Counted from the stretch's first letter, positions 25,474-34,162 are shown. The stretch: 64,000 bases of DNA from RGIG3077 sp045541475 (GCA_045541475.1 JAZQJI010000001.1:1-64000), one strand, 5' to 3'. The notes: a model not told the origin generated them from the letters alone. Program-made: numbers and translations.

Positions 25474-25971
25474 ATGGGCATGAAGAAAGCAGCTGTTCCC
25501 TTTAATGGTACAAAGGAACAGGAAGCCGAGCTTCTTGCGATAATCGCAGAGCTCAAGGACATGAGAGGAGCGCTTATGCCTGTAATGCAGAAGGCGCAGG
25601 ATATTTACGGATATCTTCCCATCGAAGTTCAGACCATGATTGCCGAAGGTTTGAATGTTCCGCTTGAAAAGGTTTACGGCGTAGCAACATTCTACTCACA
25701 GTTTTCTCTTGATCCTAAGGGAAAATACCGCATTTCAGTCTGTCTTGGCACAGCATGCTATGTTAAGGGTGCTGGAGAAATTTATGAAAAACTGCAGGAA
25801 AAGCTTGGCATCGGTGACGGCGGATGCACTCCCGACGGCAAATTCTCTCTCGAGGCTTGCCGCTGCATAGGCGCTTGCGGACTTGCTCCTGTATTGACAG
25901 TAAACGAAGATGTTTACGGCAGATTGACAGCTGACGACATCGACACAATTCTTGCAAAATATGCAGACTAA
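25474..25971 (+). CDS. hydC: Hydrogenase subunit HydC (NuoE-like, 2Fe-2S thioredoxin fold)
   Basis: This is the small subunit of the trimeric [FeFe] hydrogenase. It has 165 aa: an N-terminal helical bundle (about 1-75) and a thioredoxin-like [2Fe-2S] domain with CLGTAC and CRCIGAC (cysteines about 40 residues apart). That is the NuoE / 24-kDa complex I pattern. AAGGAGG precedes the ATG by seven bases. It is the first gene of hydC-hydB-hydA, with 39 bp to hydB. In related enzymes this subunit relays electrons between the flavin subunit and HydA. Confidence 0.92.
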   Translation: MGMKKAAVPFNGTKEQEAELLAIIAELKDMRGALMPVMQKAQDIYGYLPIEVQTMIAEGLNVPLEKVYGVATFYSQFSLDPKGKYRISVCLGTACYVKGAGEIYEKLQEKLGIGDGGCTPDGKFSLEACRCIGACGLAPVLTVNEDVYGRLTADDIDTILAKYAD

Positions 25972-26010
25972 TACTGACGACATTACTATCAAATAGGAGG
26001 AATAATTACT

Positions 26011-27906
26011 ATGACACTTGAACAACTTAATGCTGTCAAGGAAAAAATGAGAAACGAAGTTGCTCTGAGAACTCACGGCGGCGAAAACTCAAAATACGAA
26101 AAGCACATTCTCATTTGCGGAGGTACAGGCTGTACTTCCTCTGGTTCTAAAAAAATCGTTGCTACTCTCGAAAAGGCAATTGCTGACAAGGGTCTTGCAG
26201 AAAAGGTTCAGATCGTAACAACAGGCTGTTTTGGTCTTTGCGCTCTCGGCCCTATCATGATTGTTTACCCCGAAGGAGCTTTTTATTCAAGAATTGAAGA
26301 AGCAAACATTGAAAGAATTATTGATGAACACATCATCGGCGGACAGCCCGTTAAGGAACTGCTTTATGATGAAACAGTTACCGACGAAGGCATAAAAGCT
26401 CTTGATGAAACAGCATTCTACAAGAAACAGCACAGAGTTGCTTTGAGAAACTGCGGCGTTATCAACCCTGAATGTATTGATGAATACATCGGTAGAGATG
26501 GCTATTCCGCTCTCGGCAAGGTGCTTACAACAATGTCTCAGGACGACGTTATCCAGACAATTCTGGACAGCGGTTTGCGCGGCAGAGGCGGCGGCGGTTT
26601 CCCCACAGGTATGAAGTGGAAGCTTGCTAAGAACCTTGTTCCCGATGCTGACATGAAATATGTTTGCTGTAACGCTGACGAGGGCGACCCCGGTGCATTC
26701 ATGGACCGTTCCGTTCTTGAAGGCGACCCCCACGTTGTTCTTGAAGCTATGACAATTGCAGGTTACGCTATCGGCGCAAAGCAGGGCTACATTTATGTTC
26801 GTGCCGAATACCCGATTGCTGTTGAAAGACTTAGAATTGCTATCAATCAGGCAAGAGAAAAGGGTATGCTCGGAAACAACATTTTCGGCACCGATTTCTC
26901 ATTTGATATTGACCTTCGTCTTGGTTCCGGCGCATTCGTTTGCGGTGAAGAAACAGCTCTTATGACATCTATCGAAGGCAACAGAGGTGAGCCCAAGCCC
27001 CGTCCTCCGTTCCCTGCAGAAAAAGGTCTTTTCGACAAGCCTACAATTCTTAACAACGTTGAAACATACGCTAACATTCCCCAGATTATTCTTAACGGTC
27101 CCGAATGGTTTACAGCTATGGGTACAGAAAAATCTAAGGGTACAAAGGTATTCGCTCTCGGCGGCAAGATCAACAACACAGGTCTTGTTGAAGTACCTAT
27201 GGGTACAACCTTGCGTGAAGTAATTGAAGAAATCGGCGGCGGCATCCCCAACGGCAAAAAGTTCAAGGCTGCTCAGACAGGCGGTCCTTCCGGCGGATGT
27301 ATTCCTCCCGAGCATTTCGATATCCCGATCGACTACGATAACCTTATCGGTATCGGCTCTATGATGGGTTCCGGCGGTCTTATCGTTATGGACGAGGACA
27401 ACTGTATGGTTGACATCGCTAAGTTCTTCCTTGAATTTACTCTTGACGAATCTTGCGGTAAGTGCACACCCTGCCGTATCGGTACAAAGAGAATGTACGA
27501 AATTCTCGACAAGATTACAAAGGGTCAGGGCACACTTGAAGATATCGACAAGCTTGAAGAGCTTTGCTACCATGTTAAGCAGAACTCTCTCTGCGGTCTC
27601 GGTCAGACAGCTCCCAACCCTGTGCTTTCAACATTGCGTTACTTCCGTGATGAATATCTTGCACACGTTGTAGACAAAAAATGTCCTGCCGGCGTATGTA
27701 AGGACCTTCTCCAGTTCTCAATCATCAAGGATAAGTGTGTTGGCTGCGGTATGTGCGCTAAGCAGTGTCCCGCAGACGCTATTACAAGAACAGATTATAT
27801 TGCACCCGGCAAAAAGCTTGCTGCATTTGAAATTGACCCTGCTAAGTGCGTGAAGTGCGGCGCTTGTATGGCTAAGTGTAAGCCCGGCGCAATTATCAAG
27901 AAGTAA
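26011..27906 (+). CDS. hydB: Hydrogenase flavoprotein subunit HydB (NuoF-like)
   Basis: The protein has 631 aa and a composite architecture. Residues 1-110 form a thioredoxin-like 2Fe-2S domain (CGGTGC and CFGLC). Residues about 150-400 form the NADH/FMN-binding region (RGRGGGGFPTGMKW and NADEGDPGAFMDRSVLEGDPH). An SLBB domain follows, then a [4Fe-4S] motif CGKCTPC and two C-terminal ferredoxin clusters (CVGCGMCAKQC and CVKCGACMAKC). The combination matches HydB of electron-bifurcating hydrogenases, which couple NADH and reduced ferredoxin to H2 formation. It sits between hydC and hydA with short gaps and is probably stoichiometric with both. Confidence 0.95.
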   Translation: MTLEQLNAVKEKMRNEVALRTHGGENSKYEKHILICGGTGCTSSGSKKIVATLEKAIADKGLAEKVQIVTTGCFGLCALGPIMIVYPEGAFYSRIEEANIERIIDEHIIGGQPVKELLYDETVTDEGIKALDETAFYKKQHRVALRNCGVINPECIDEYIGRDGYSALGKVLTTMSQDDVIQTILDSGLRGRGGGGFPTGMKWKLAKNLVPDADMKYVCCNADEGDPGAFMDRSVLEGDPHVVLEAMTIAGYAIGAKQGYIYVRAEYPIAVERLRIAINQAREKGMLGNNIFGTDFSFDIDLRLGSGAFVCGEETALMTSIEGNRGEPKPRPPFPAEKGLFDKPTILNNVETYANIPQIILNGPEWFTAMGTEKSKGTKVFALGGKINNTGLVEVPMGTTLREVIEEIGGGIPNGKKFKAAQTGGPSGGCIPPEHFDIPIDYDNLIGIGSMMGSGGLIVMDEDNCMVDIAKFFLEFTLDESCGKCTPCRIGTKRMYEILDKITKGQGTLEDIDKLEELCYHVKQNSLCGLGQTAPNPVLSTLRYFRDEYLAHVVDKKCPAGVCKDLLQFSIIKDKCVGCGMCAKQCPADAITRTDYIAPGKKLAAFEIDPAKCVKCGACMAKCKPGAIIKK

Positions 27907-27924
27907 GCGGGAGGATAAATACTA

Positions 27925-29691
27925 ATGGATATGATAAATATTAAAATCAACGGCATGCCCGTTCAGGCACCCAAGGGTTCTACAATTCTTGAAGCTGCAC
28001 GTCTTGCCAATATAACAATCCCCACACTCTGCTTCCTCAAGGATATCAACGAAATCGGCGCTTGCCGTATCTGCGTTGTTGAGGCTAACGAAGGCAGAGG
28101 TTTCAGAACAGTTGCATCTTGTGTATACCCCATCACCGAAGGTATGGAAGTACGCACAAACACACCTGCAATCATTGAAGCAAGAAAGAAAACTCTTGAG
28201 CTTATTCTTTCCAATCATGACAGAAAATGCCTTTCCTGCGTTCGCAGCAAGAATTGTGAACTTCAGGCAATGGCTAAGGATTTTGGCATTGAAAACGAAG
28301 CTGTTTACGACGGCGCAGTTGAAAACTACGAAATCGACAATTCCGCTGCTCACATGTATCGTGACAACAACAAGTGTATCCTTTGCAGACGCTGCGTTGC
28401 TGTATGCGAAAAAACACAGGGCATTGGCGTAATCGGCGCTAACGAGCGTGGATTTAAAACACACATCAGTTCTGCATTTGAAATGGGTCTTGGTGATACT
28501 TCCTGCGTATCCTGCGGTCAGTGTATCAACGTATGTCCCACAGGTGCACTCTCCGAGAAGGATTTCACAAATGATATCCTTGCTGCAATTGCTGATCCCA
28601 CAAAGAAGGTTGTTGTTCAGACAGCTCCTTCCGTAAGAGCAGGCCTTGGCGAATGCTTTGGTATGCCCATTGGCACAAATGTTGAAGGCAAAATGGTTGC
28701 TGCATTGCGCAGACTTGGTTTTGACTGCGTATTTGATACAAACTTCTCCGCTGACCTTACAATTCTTGAAGAAGGCACAGAGCTTATCGAAAGAGTTAAG
28801 AACGGCGGCAAGCTCCCCATGATCACATCTTGCTCACCCGGTTGGGTTAAGTACTGCGAGCACTACTACCCCGATTGCATTGAAAACCTTTCAAGCTGCA
28901 AGTCACCTCAGCAGATGTTCGGTGCAGTTGTAAAGACATACTTCGCTGAAAAGATGGGTTGGGATCCTAAGGATATCGTTTCTGTAAGCATTATGCCTTG
29001 TACAGCTAAGAAGTTTGAAATGGGCAGAGATGACCAGAATGCTGCAGGTCTTCCCGATATTGATTTTGCTATCACAACTCGTGAACTTGGCAGAATGATT
29101 GACCGTGCAGGTATTAACTTCACAGAGCTTCCCGATGAAAAGTTTGACGATCCGTTGGGTATCTTCTCCGGTGCAGGTCTTATCTTCGGTGCAACAGGCG
29201 GCGTTATGGAAGCTGCTCTCAGATTTGCTGTTGAAGAGCTTACAGGCGAAAAGCTTGGTAACGATAAGCTCGACTTTAAGGAAGTTAGAGGCACAGAAGG
29301 TGTTAAGGAAGCAAGCTACAATGTAAACGGCCTTGAAGTTAAGGTTGCTGTTGCAAGCGGTCTTTCAAACGCTAAGAAGATTATGGATAAGGTTAGAAGC
29401 GGCGAAGCTGACTATACCTTTGTTGAAATTATGGCTTGTCCCGGCGGCTGTGTAAACGGCGGCGGTCAGCCCATCGTTCCCGGTTCTGTACGCAACTTTA
29501 CAGATGTTAGAGCTCTTCGTGCTAAGGCTCTTTACGATCAGGACGCTGCAATGGAATTGAGAAAATCTCAGGACAACCCTGCTGTTAAGGCTCTTTATGA
29601 TGAATATCTTGAAAAGCCCGGCAGCCACAAGGCCCACGAGATTTTGCACACAAGTTACGTTGCAAGAAAAATCAACAAGGATTTTGATTAA
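27925..29691 (+). CDS. hydA: [FeFe] hydrogenase catalytic subunit HydA
   Basis: This catalytic subunit reduces protons to H2. Its 588 aa hold, in order, a plant-type [2Fe-2S] domain (CRICVVEANEG within residues about 30-60), a His-Cys [4Fe-4S] motif (HDRKCLSC), two ferredoxin clusters (CILCRRC and CVSCGQC), and the H-cluster domain with TSCSPGW, MPCTAKKFE and EIMACPGGCVNGGGQP. All three H-cluster cysteine motifs are intact. GGGAGG precedes the start by about ten bases. It ends the hydCBA operon before a strong terminator. Maturases HydE/F/G are not in the window. Confidence 0.97.
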   Translation: MDMINIKINGMPVQAPKGSTILEAARLANITIPTLCFLKDINEIGACRICVVEANEGRGFRTVASCVYPITEGMEVRTNTPAIIEARKKTLELILSNHDRKCLSCVRSKNCELQAMAKDFGIENEAVYDGAVENYEIDNSAAHMYRDNNKCILCRRCVAVCEKTQGIGVIGANERGFKTHISSAFEMGLGDTSCVSCGQCINVCPTGALSEKDFTNDILAAIADPTKKVVVQTAPSVRAGLGECFGMPIGTNVEGKMVAALRRLGFDCVFDTNFSADLTILEEGTELIERVKNGGKLPMITSCSPGWVKYCEHYYPDCIENLSSCKSPQQMFGAVVKTYFAEKMGWDPKDIVSVSIMPCTAKKFEMGRDDQNAAGLPDIDFAITTRELGRMIDRAGINFTELPDEKFDDPLGIFSGAGLIFGATGGVMEAALRFAVEELTGEKLGNDKLDFKEVRGTEGVKEASYNVNGLEVKVAVASGLSNAKKIMDKVRSGEADYTFVEIMACPGGCVNGGGQPIVPGSVRNFTDVRALRAKALYDQDAAMELRKSQDNPAVKALYDEYLEKPGSHKAHEILHTSYVARKINKDFD

Positions 29692-29714
29692 TCTTTAGTT
29701 AGATAAAAAACTAA

Positions 29715-29745
29715 CGGCAATGGAGAAATCCATTGCCGTTTTTTT
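29715..29745 (+). terminator. Terminator of hydCBA
   Basis: CGGCAATGGA pairs perfectly with TCCATTGCCG around a 4-base loop and is followed by T7. Confidence 0.93.
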
Positions 29746-29759
29746 GTGTGCTTTAATAT

Positions 29760-30215
29760 TTAATTTGCGTTATTCTCTATATATTCCTGCGTGATTTTTG
29801 CAGCTAAATAAACAAGCTCACCACAGGGACGCTTTTTGTAATACTGTTCTGTTCGCTTTTCAGGCACAGGGTTATCAGCTCCCTTACTTAATCCTAACAA
29901 ATCTCGGCAGATAATAGAGCCCGTTTCATCGGAAAAGCTTTTAGCTAAAGTCTGTAAACGTGCATAATGCGCCGATTTAGCCGCATGATCGGCTGTGTCG
30001 GAATATCCGTAAAGCAATCCAATAACCATAAACATTCCGCTAACCGCACCGCAAACCTCTCTCAATCTGCCCATGCCGCCGCCGAATGATGAAGATATCA
30101 TAAGGGCGGTTTTTTCATCAAGTCCGGTTTTATCGCAAAATGCCAACAATACTGATTGCGAACAATTGTAACCACTGTTAAAATAATCCTGCGCTGTTTT
30201 GGCGTAATCTTTCAT
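29760..30215 (-). CDS. C_GCAxxG_C_C family protein
   Basis: The 151-aa protein fits the C_GCAxxG_C_C family: NCSQSVLLAF near residue 18, VCGAVSG (the CGAxxG core) near 55, later CRD and CGELV cysteines. These proteins are common in anaerobes and often lie near redox genes; their reaction is not established. There is a Gly-rich GGGMGR before the core. It is convergent with hydCBA, which terminates 15 bp away. GGGGAGAAGG precedes the ATG. The next 120 bp hold only a terminator hairpin of the neighbouring gene. Confidence 0.85.
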   Translation of the reverse strand: MKDYAKTAQDYFNSGYNCSQSVLLAFCDKTGLDEKTALMISSSFGGGMGRLREVCGAVSGMFMVIGLLYGYSDTADHAAKSAHYARLQTLAKSFSDETGSIICRDLLGLSKGADNPVPEKRTEQYYKKRPCGELVYLAAKITQEYIENNAN

Positions 30216-30285
30216 AAATCCTTCTCCCCTTTTTATCAGATACTAAAATAATAACGCAAAAGCTGAATTGTGTCAACACATAAAC

Positions 30286-30317
30286 AAAAATAGCTCTCTG
30301 CAAAAACGCAGAGAGCT
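30286..30317 (-). terminator. Terminator of the 30336-31085 lipoprotein gene
   Basis: AGCTCTCTGC pairs with GCAGAGAGCT; on the minus strand it is followed by ATTTTTG. Confidence 0.8.
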
Positions 30318-30335
30318 AAAACTTTGCTTATTAAA

Positions 30336-31085
30336 TTATGACAATGTAACACCTGTGATGTAGATTTCGTAAATATTATCTTCGCCAACGTCAAGAATTG
30401 TGCCGTTGTGGCCAACACCAAACTGGTTGATGATATCGTCTTCTGCCATAAGATCAAGGAATACGGATGTAGGAATCTGAAGAACGCCTGTGCCGCTGGG
30501 ATCAATTTCCTGTGTATATGCGTCTTCTGCATTGCAGGTTGTACCCTTGTTTGTAGCGCTGTCTTCCTTGGGGCCGTATGCCATCCAGCTGGGGCAGAGG
30601 TATTCAGTTCTTACGTTAGCGTCTGTGCCGTCAGCAAGAGTGTATGTTTCGGAATGCTGAATCTTGAACATGGGGAAGAGATACTCACCTTCGTAGTAAG
30701 TTACCTGGTAGCCGATGTTAAGATATTCATACTGAGAAAGCTCTTCATAAGTGAAAGGTGTAGCCATCTTGTCGGTATCGTTGCCCATGAACCAACCACC
30801 GCAGCGGTAGTAGATGCTGCTGTCCATGCACTCTGTGCTGGTAAGTCTGTCAGAAATATCTGTGCCTTCAAGAACAACGGGTTCAACCGGCTTAGCTGTT
30901 GTTGTGGTTGCTGCAGTTGTTACAGCAGGTGTTGTTGTAACAGCAGGTGTTGTTGTTGTTGCTTTTGTTGTGGTTGTTGTTTCTGCCTTTGAAGATGAAG
31001 ATTCTTCATCCTTGCCGCAAGCTGCAAATGACATTGTGCATACACAAACTGCCATAAGAGCTGCCATGAGTTTTTTTATTGACAT
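30336..31085 (-). CDS. Thr-linker lipoprotein of unknown function
   Basis: The protein has 249 aa from ATG 31085, with GGAGG eight bases upstream. The signal peptide ends SFAAC, with the lipid cysteine at residue 23. It is followed by a Thr-rich linker (about residues 37-65, with repeats of TTTT and PAVTTT) and a C-terminal domain of about 180 residues with many aromatic residues (Tyr and Trp) and four or five cysteines. That domain looks like a secreted beta-sandwich, possibly ligand-binding, but I do not recognise a family. It has its own promoter and terminator, so it is monocistronic. Confidence 0.75.
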   Translation of the reverse strand: MSIKKLMAALMAVCVCTMSFAACGKDEESSSSKAETTTTTKATTTTPAVTTTPAVTTAATTTTAKPVEPVVLEGTDISDRLTSTECMDSSIYYRCGGWFMGNDTDKMATPFTYEELSQYEYLNIGYQVTYYEGEYLFPMFKIQHSETYTLADGTDANVRTEYLCPSWMAYGPKEDSATNKGTTCNAEDAYTQEIDPSGTGVLQIPTSVFLDLMAEDDIINQFGVGHNGTILDVGEDNIYEIYITGVTLS

Positions 31086-31129
31086 AGTTTTTTCCTCCAA
31101 AAAATAATATAAAAGTAATCTGTATCCGC

Positions 31130-31158
31130 ATTATATCATAAAAACGATTACAATGCAA
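31130..31158 (-). promoter_or_regulatory. Promoter of the 30336-31085 lipoprotein gene
   Basis: On the minus strand TTGCAT and TATAAT are separated by 17 bp, about 45 bp before the ATG. Confidence 0.65.
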
Positions 31159-31223
31159 CCGTAAAATTATTACATCTTTATTGCAAATTGTTAAAATTTT
31201 ACAGTTTAGTATAGTATGCCTGC

Positions 31224-32651
31224 TTAATCAGATATTTTATCAGAACTATCGGGCGTATCGGATACGGCTATTGTTGTAGTTTGCAACCCGCTTTGCGTAG
31301 TCTGCGGCGCAGTTATTGTTGTGGTTGTAGCTTTTGTTGTCGTTTTGGAAGTTGTTGTGGTGGTAACCTTTGCGGTAGTAATTTTTGATGTGGTTGTTCT
31401 TGTAGTTGCCGCAGTTGTTGATGACTTAGGCGTTGTTGTAGTAGTTTTGGGAGTTGTAGACTTTGTTGTGGTAGTTGTTGTAACAACGGGGGTTGTTGTG
31501 GTTGTAGTCGTTGTGGTGGTTTCTTCGGGTTTGGTCTGCTGTGTATTGATTTGATCAATAATCTGCGAAATCTGCCAGAATATCGAAAGGCTCTGATCCG
31601 AATCGGGATCAAGGTCAGAGAATATCGTCAGAACAAACGGGCTGTCTGCGTAAACGATAGCGCAATCATGCAAATCACGGGTAGAAGTCTGACAGCCATA
31701 TTTCTGTGCAACCTCGTATTGCGGCAATGCGTAGCCTACCTGGCGATTATAATCGCAATCGGTCAAAAGTTCACGCAGATATGCGCCTTCAGACGTTTCG
31801 CAGAAATTATAGATATCTTTAAAATATACGGTCATTTCATTTGCGGAAACCTTGCGGTAATTAAATCCGCTGCCGAGCTTTGTTGGCAAGCCTAAAGCGG
31901 TTGTCATATCGTTAAAGGCGTACCAACCGCAATTTTCATAAAGCATATTGTAAGCGGTGTTATCACTGAAAACTATCGTGCGGTAAATAAGATATTCAAC
32001 CGAAAACTTTGTGCCGATGGGCATATTATCAATCCTGCCGCTGTAACTGTTTACAGAAGATGAAGTCATTACAAACTCTTCATCAAGCTCTATCCCGCTA
32101 TCAAGCAGCATTTTGCAATAGGGGGCTTTGATTGTTGAGCAGGAATTATATCTTTTATCACCATTAAAAGATATAATGGTACCCGTTTCAAGATTTTCGT
32201 ATGTAAATGATACTGTATCCATGTAGGGATACATAATGTCGTTAAGCTGCTGCATCAAGGCATCAAACTCATCATTATTACGCTGAATACAGCTTGTAAA
32301 AAAGGAAAGCTGCGCTTGCGCCTGAACTGTTGTTGTTACAACGCTTGAAGGATCATAAACCGAGGGCTGCGGCATTGTCGTAGATACCGGAGTTGTAGTT
32401 GTAAGCTCGGTGGTGGTCAGCGTGGTGGTTTGTGATGTGGCTGAAGCAGATGATGTTGTTGCCGTTGTTGTAAGTTTTGTTGTGGTTGCGTCAGTTGTTG
32501 TACCAGTTGTTGTCGATGATACGGTTGGTGTCTGCACCTGTGCAAAAGCGTCCTTTTCTTTCTCTCTATCTTCATCGCTTTGGCAGGAAACAGCACACAG
32601 TACCGTTGATAAGCACAAAAGTGCCGTGAATATTCTATTCTTAAATTTCAT
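31224..32651 (-). CDS. Lipoprotein with class A beta-lactamase-like serine hydrolase domain and two Thr-rich arms
   Basis: The protein has 475 aa. The signal peptide ends AVSC, with the lipid cysteine at residue 23. Residues about 41-112 are a Thr/Ser linker. Residues about 125-375 form a penicillin-recognising fold: STIK at 172-175 (Ser-x-x-Lys), SDN at 229-231 and KYG at 317-319 in place of KTG. The last ~90 residues are again almost wholly Thr with scattered Lys, Ser and Pro. No class A Glu166 region is evident, so it may act on peptidoglycan or be inactive rather than be a resistance enzyme. The long repetitive tail is unusual after a catalytic domain. Low-complexity DNA (GTT/GTG repeats) lies under both arms. 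Confidence 0.8.
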   Translation of the reverse strand: MKFKNRIFTALLCLSTVLCAVSCQSDEDREKEKDAFAQVQTPTVSSTTTGTTTDATTTKLTTTATTSSASATSQTTTLTTTELTTTTPVSTTMPQPSVYDPSSVVTTTVQAQAQLSFFTSCIQRNNDEFDALMQQLNDIMYPYMDTVSFTYENLETGTIISFNGDKRYNSCSTIKAPYCKMLLDSGIELDEEFVMTSSSVNSYSGRIDNMPIGTKFSVEYLIYRTIVFSDNTAYNMLYENCGWYAFNDMTTALGLPTKLGSGFNYRKVSANEMTVYFKDIYNFCETSEGAYLRELLTDCDYNRQVGYALPQYEVAQKYGCQTSTRDLHDCAIVYADSPFVLTIFSDLDPDSDQSLSIFWQISQIIDQINTQQTKPEETTTTTTTTTTPVVTTTTTTKSTTPKTTTTTPKSSTTAATTRTTTSKITTAKVTTTTTSKTTTKATTTTITAPQTTQSGLQTTTIAVSDTPDSSDKISD

Positions 32652-32863
32652 CGAATACTGTTTCCTCTCTTTTCAAGTTGTGCGTATACTTATTATATAG
32701 TTACGCATAGCTACACATATATCATTATACATATACGCAAGCGCCAATTTGTTAAATTTTAAAAAACATTTTTTATATAGCAGTAGAAAGAAACTTGATT
32801 TAAACGCATATTTTATGCATTATTACAATAATTAGAAAACTGAGAAAAATACGATAAAAAGGC
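32652..32863. other. Intergenic AT-rich region between lipoprotein and rpmG operon (no gene seen)
   Basis: This is the left part of the 367-bp gap 32652-33018, which contains AT-rich sequence with several TATA-like elements for the minus-strand lipoprotein gene (for example near 32690-32725). I could not choose a single promoter. No coding potential is seen. Confidence 0.5.
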
Positions 32864-32892
32864 TTGACTTTTGGTTTTTATTGTGATATGAT
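32864..32892 (+). promoter_or_regulatory. Promoter of rpmG-secE-nusG-rplK-rplA
   Basis: TTGACT and TATGAT with a 17-bp spacer; predicted start near 32899. It leaves a 5' leader of about 200 nt before rpmG. Confidence 0.8.
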
Positions 32893-32906
32893 GTTATTAC
32901 CTCTTT

Positions 32907-32975
32907 AGAGGTCTATTTTTTTGCGCCCATTTTTATAGTATGCAAAATATGGTGCGCACAAAGCCAAAGACCTTT
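32907..32975 (+). promoter_or_regulatory. Structured leader RNA of the rpmG operon
   Basis: AGAGGTCT (32907-32914) pairs with AGACCTTT (32968-32975, with G-U). Inside, TGCGC-CCA (32922-32929) pairs with TGG-T-GCGCA (32950-32958) around an AT-rich loop. The two stacked stems lie near the 5' end of the transcript. It does not match a leader I can name. Confidence 0.4.
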
Positions 32976-33018
32976 CGGCGAGTGTTGTACACACGTCAAT
33001 AGAGGGAGGCAAATTCAA

Positions 33019-33081
33019 ATGGAAAGCATATCAAAACAAAGCCTGATAAAAAGCTTTTGCGGTTGGCTTTCTAAATTTTAA
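33019..33081 (+). CDS. Candidate 20-residue leader peptide upstream of rpmG
   Basis: This short ORF (MESISKQSLIKSFCGWLSKF) has a strong GAGGGAGG eight or nine bases before the ATG and ends two bases before the rpmG ribosome-binding site AGGAGGTG. A good Shine-Dalgarno sequence and exact abutment argue for translation. It may regulate rpmG by coupling, or simply be a chance ORF. No homologue is recognised. Confidence 0.4.
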   Translation: MESISKQSLIKSFCGWLSKF

Positions 33082-33096
33082 TAGGAGGTGCCGAGA

Positions 33097-33246
33097 TTGA
33101 GAGTTAAAATCATTATGGCTTGCACGGAGTGCAAACAGCGCAACTACTGCACAAAGAAGAACAAGAAGAATGACCCTGACAGACTTGAGATGAACAAGTA
33201 CTGCAAGTTCTGCAAGAAGCATACTCTGCACAGGGAAACTAAGTAA
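33097..33246 (+). CDS. rpmG: 50S ribosomal protein L33
   Basis: L33 is a small protein of the large subunit near the E site. It has 49 aa and starts at TTG 33097, with AGGAGGTG six bases upstream. MRVKIIMACTECKQRNYCTKK and the later KYCKFCKKH give the zinc-binding cysteine form (C+ type). It is the first gene of rpmG-secE-nusG-rplK-rplA, a conserved Firmicute order; 17 bp separate it from secE. Confidence 0.95.
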   Translation: MRVKIIMACTECKQRNYCTKKNKKNDPDRLEMNKYCKFCKKHTLHRETK

Positions 33247-33263
33247 GCTTAGGGGGAGCAGTA

Positions 33264-33539
33264 ATGGCAAAAGATAACGAAAAAAATGTCAAAAATGCAG
33301 AAAACTCCAAAGCCGAAAAGAAAGATAAGTCTAAAAAGGCTAAAAAACCCAACAAGGTTAAACAGTATTTTAAAGATTTAAAGTCCGAGCTTAGCAAGGT
33401 TGTATGGCCTTCAAAGGCGCAGGTTATCAACAACACCGGCGTTGTACTGGCAACAATAATTGTTCTGGGCTTGTTTATCGGTGGACTTGATGCATTGTTT
33501 TCCGCTGCTCTGAAGTTTTTGATGAGCTTGGGCGGCTGA
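33264..33539 (+). CDS. secE: Preprotein translocase subunit SecE
   Basis: SecE clamps SecY in the Sec channel. The 91 aa have a Lys-rich N-terminal stretch of about 35 residues and the conserved LSKVVWPSKAQV amphipathic segment before one transmembrane helix (about 60-80). This is the single-helix Gram-positive form with a longer than usual charged N-terminus. GGGGGAGC precedes the ATG, immediately after rpmG. The neighbours nusG and rplK confirm the assignment. Confidence 0.96.
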   Translation: MAKDNEKNVKNAENSKAEKKDKSKKAKKPNKVKQYFKDLKSELSKVVWPSKAQVINNTGVVLATIIVLGLFIGGLDALFSAALKFLMSLGG

Positions 33540-33585
33540 TTAATTTTTTTGACAGATTACGCAATTCCGTATATGGAGGTTCAGA

Positions 33586-34110
33586 ATGTCTGATTCAGCG
33601 AAATGGTATGTTATCCATACCTACTCCGGATATGAGAACAAGGTTGCACAGAACATTGAAAAGGTTGTAGAAAACCGTAATCTTCACGATTTAATTCCCG
33701 AGGTTAAAATCCCTACGGAAACCGTTACCGAGATTTCGGACACAAAAACCCGCGATGTTGAACGCAAGCTCTTTCCGGGATATGTACTTGTAAAAATGAT
33801 ATTAACCGATGAATCATGGTACATCGTTAGAAATACACGCGGTGTAACAGGCTTTGTCGGACCGGCTTCAAAACCCATTCCGCTGACCGAAAGCGAGGTT
33901 GCCGCACTTGGTGTTGATACCAAAAGTGTTGTTGTTAACTTTGCAGTCGGCGACAGCGTTAGAATTTCGGGAACAGCCATGGATGGAATGGTCGGTATCG
34001 TTCAGGAAATCAATCTTGACGATTCAACCGTCAACGTACTAATTTCTATGTGGGGCAGAGAAACACCCACAACCCTTCCAATCAATCAGGTTGTAAAGGT
34101 AGACGCATAA
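33586..34110 (+). CDS. nusG: Transcription termination/antitermination factor NusG
   Basis: NusG binds RNA polymerase and links it to Rho or the ribosome. The 174 aa start WYVIHTYSGYENKVA, the NGN domain (about 1-105, with FPGYVLVKM and RNTRGVTGFVG), and end in a KOW domain (about 120-174, FAVGDSVRISGTAMDGMVGIV). The length is normal. GGAGG precedes the start. It lies between secE and rplK, the standard order. Confidence 0.98.
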   Translation: MSDSAKWYVIHTYSGYENKVAQNIEKVVENRNLHDLIPEVKIPTETVTEISDTKTRDVERKLFPGYVLVKMILTDESWYIVRNTRGVTGFVGPASKPIPLTESEVAALGVDTKSVVVNFAVGDSVRISGTAMDGMVGIVQEINLDDSTVNVLISMWGRETPTTLPINQVVKVDA

Positions 34111-34162
34111 AAACAAATTTTCACGTCAGAATTTAATCTGACTTTCAGGAGGTTTATCAATT

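Noticed and set aside
26899..27573. Long minus-strand ORF within hydB
   Set aside because: It is a shadow of strongly biased codon use in hydB.
30900..31520. Triplet-rich repeats considered as a CRISPR array
   Set aside because: The repeats are short GTT/GTG triplets in reading frames, with no constant repeat/spacer structure.
31321..31554. Plus-strand ORF rich in Val, antisense to the lipoprotein tail
   Set aside because: It is the reverse complement of a Thr-repeat region (GTT/GTG codons), with no start signal; the lipoprotein is real.
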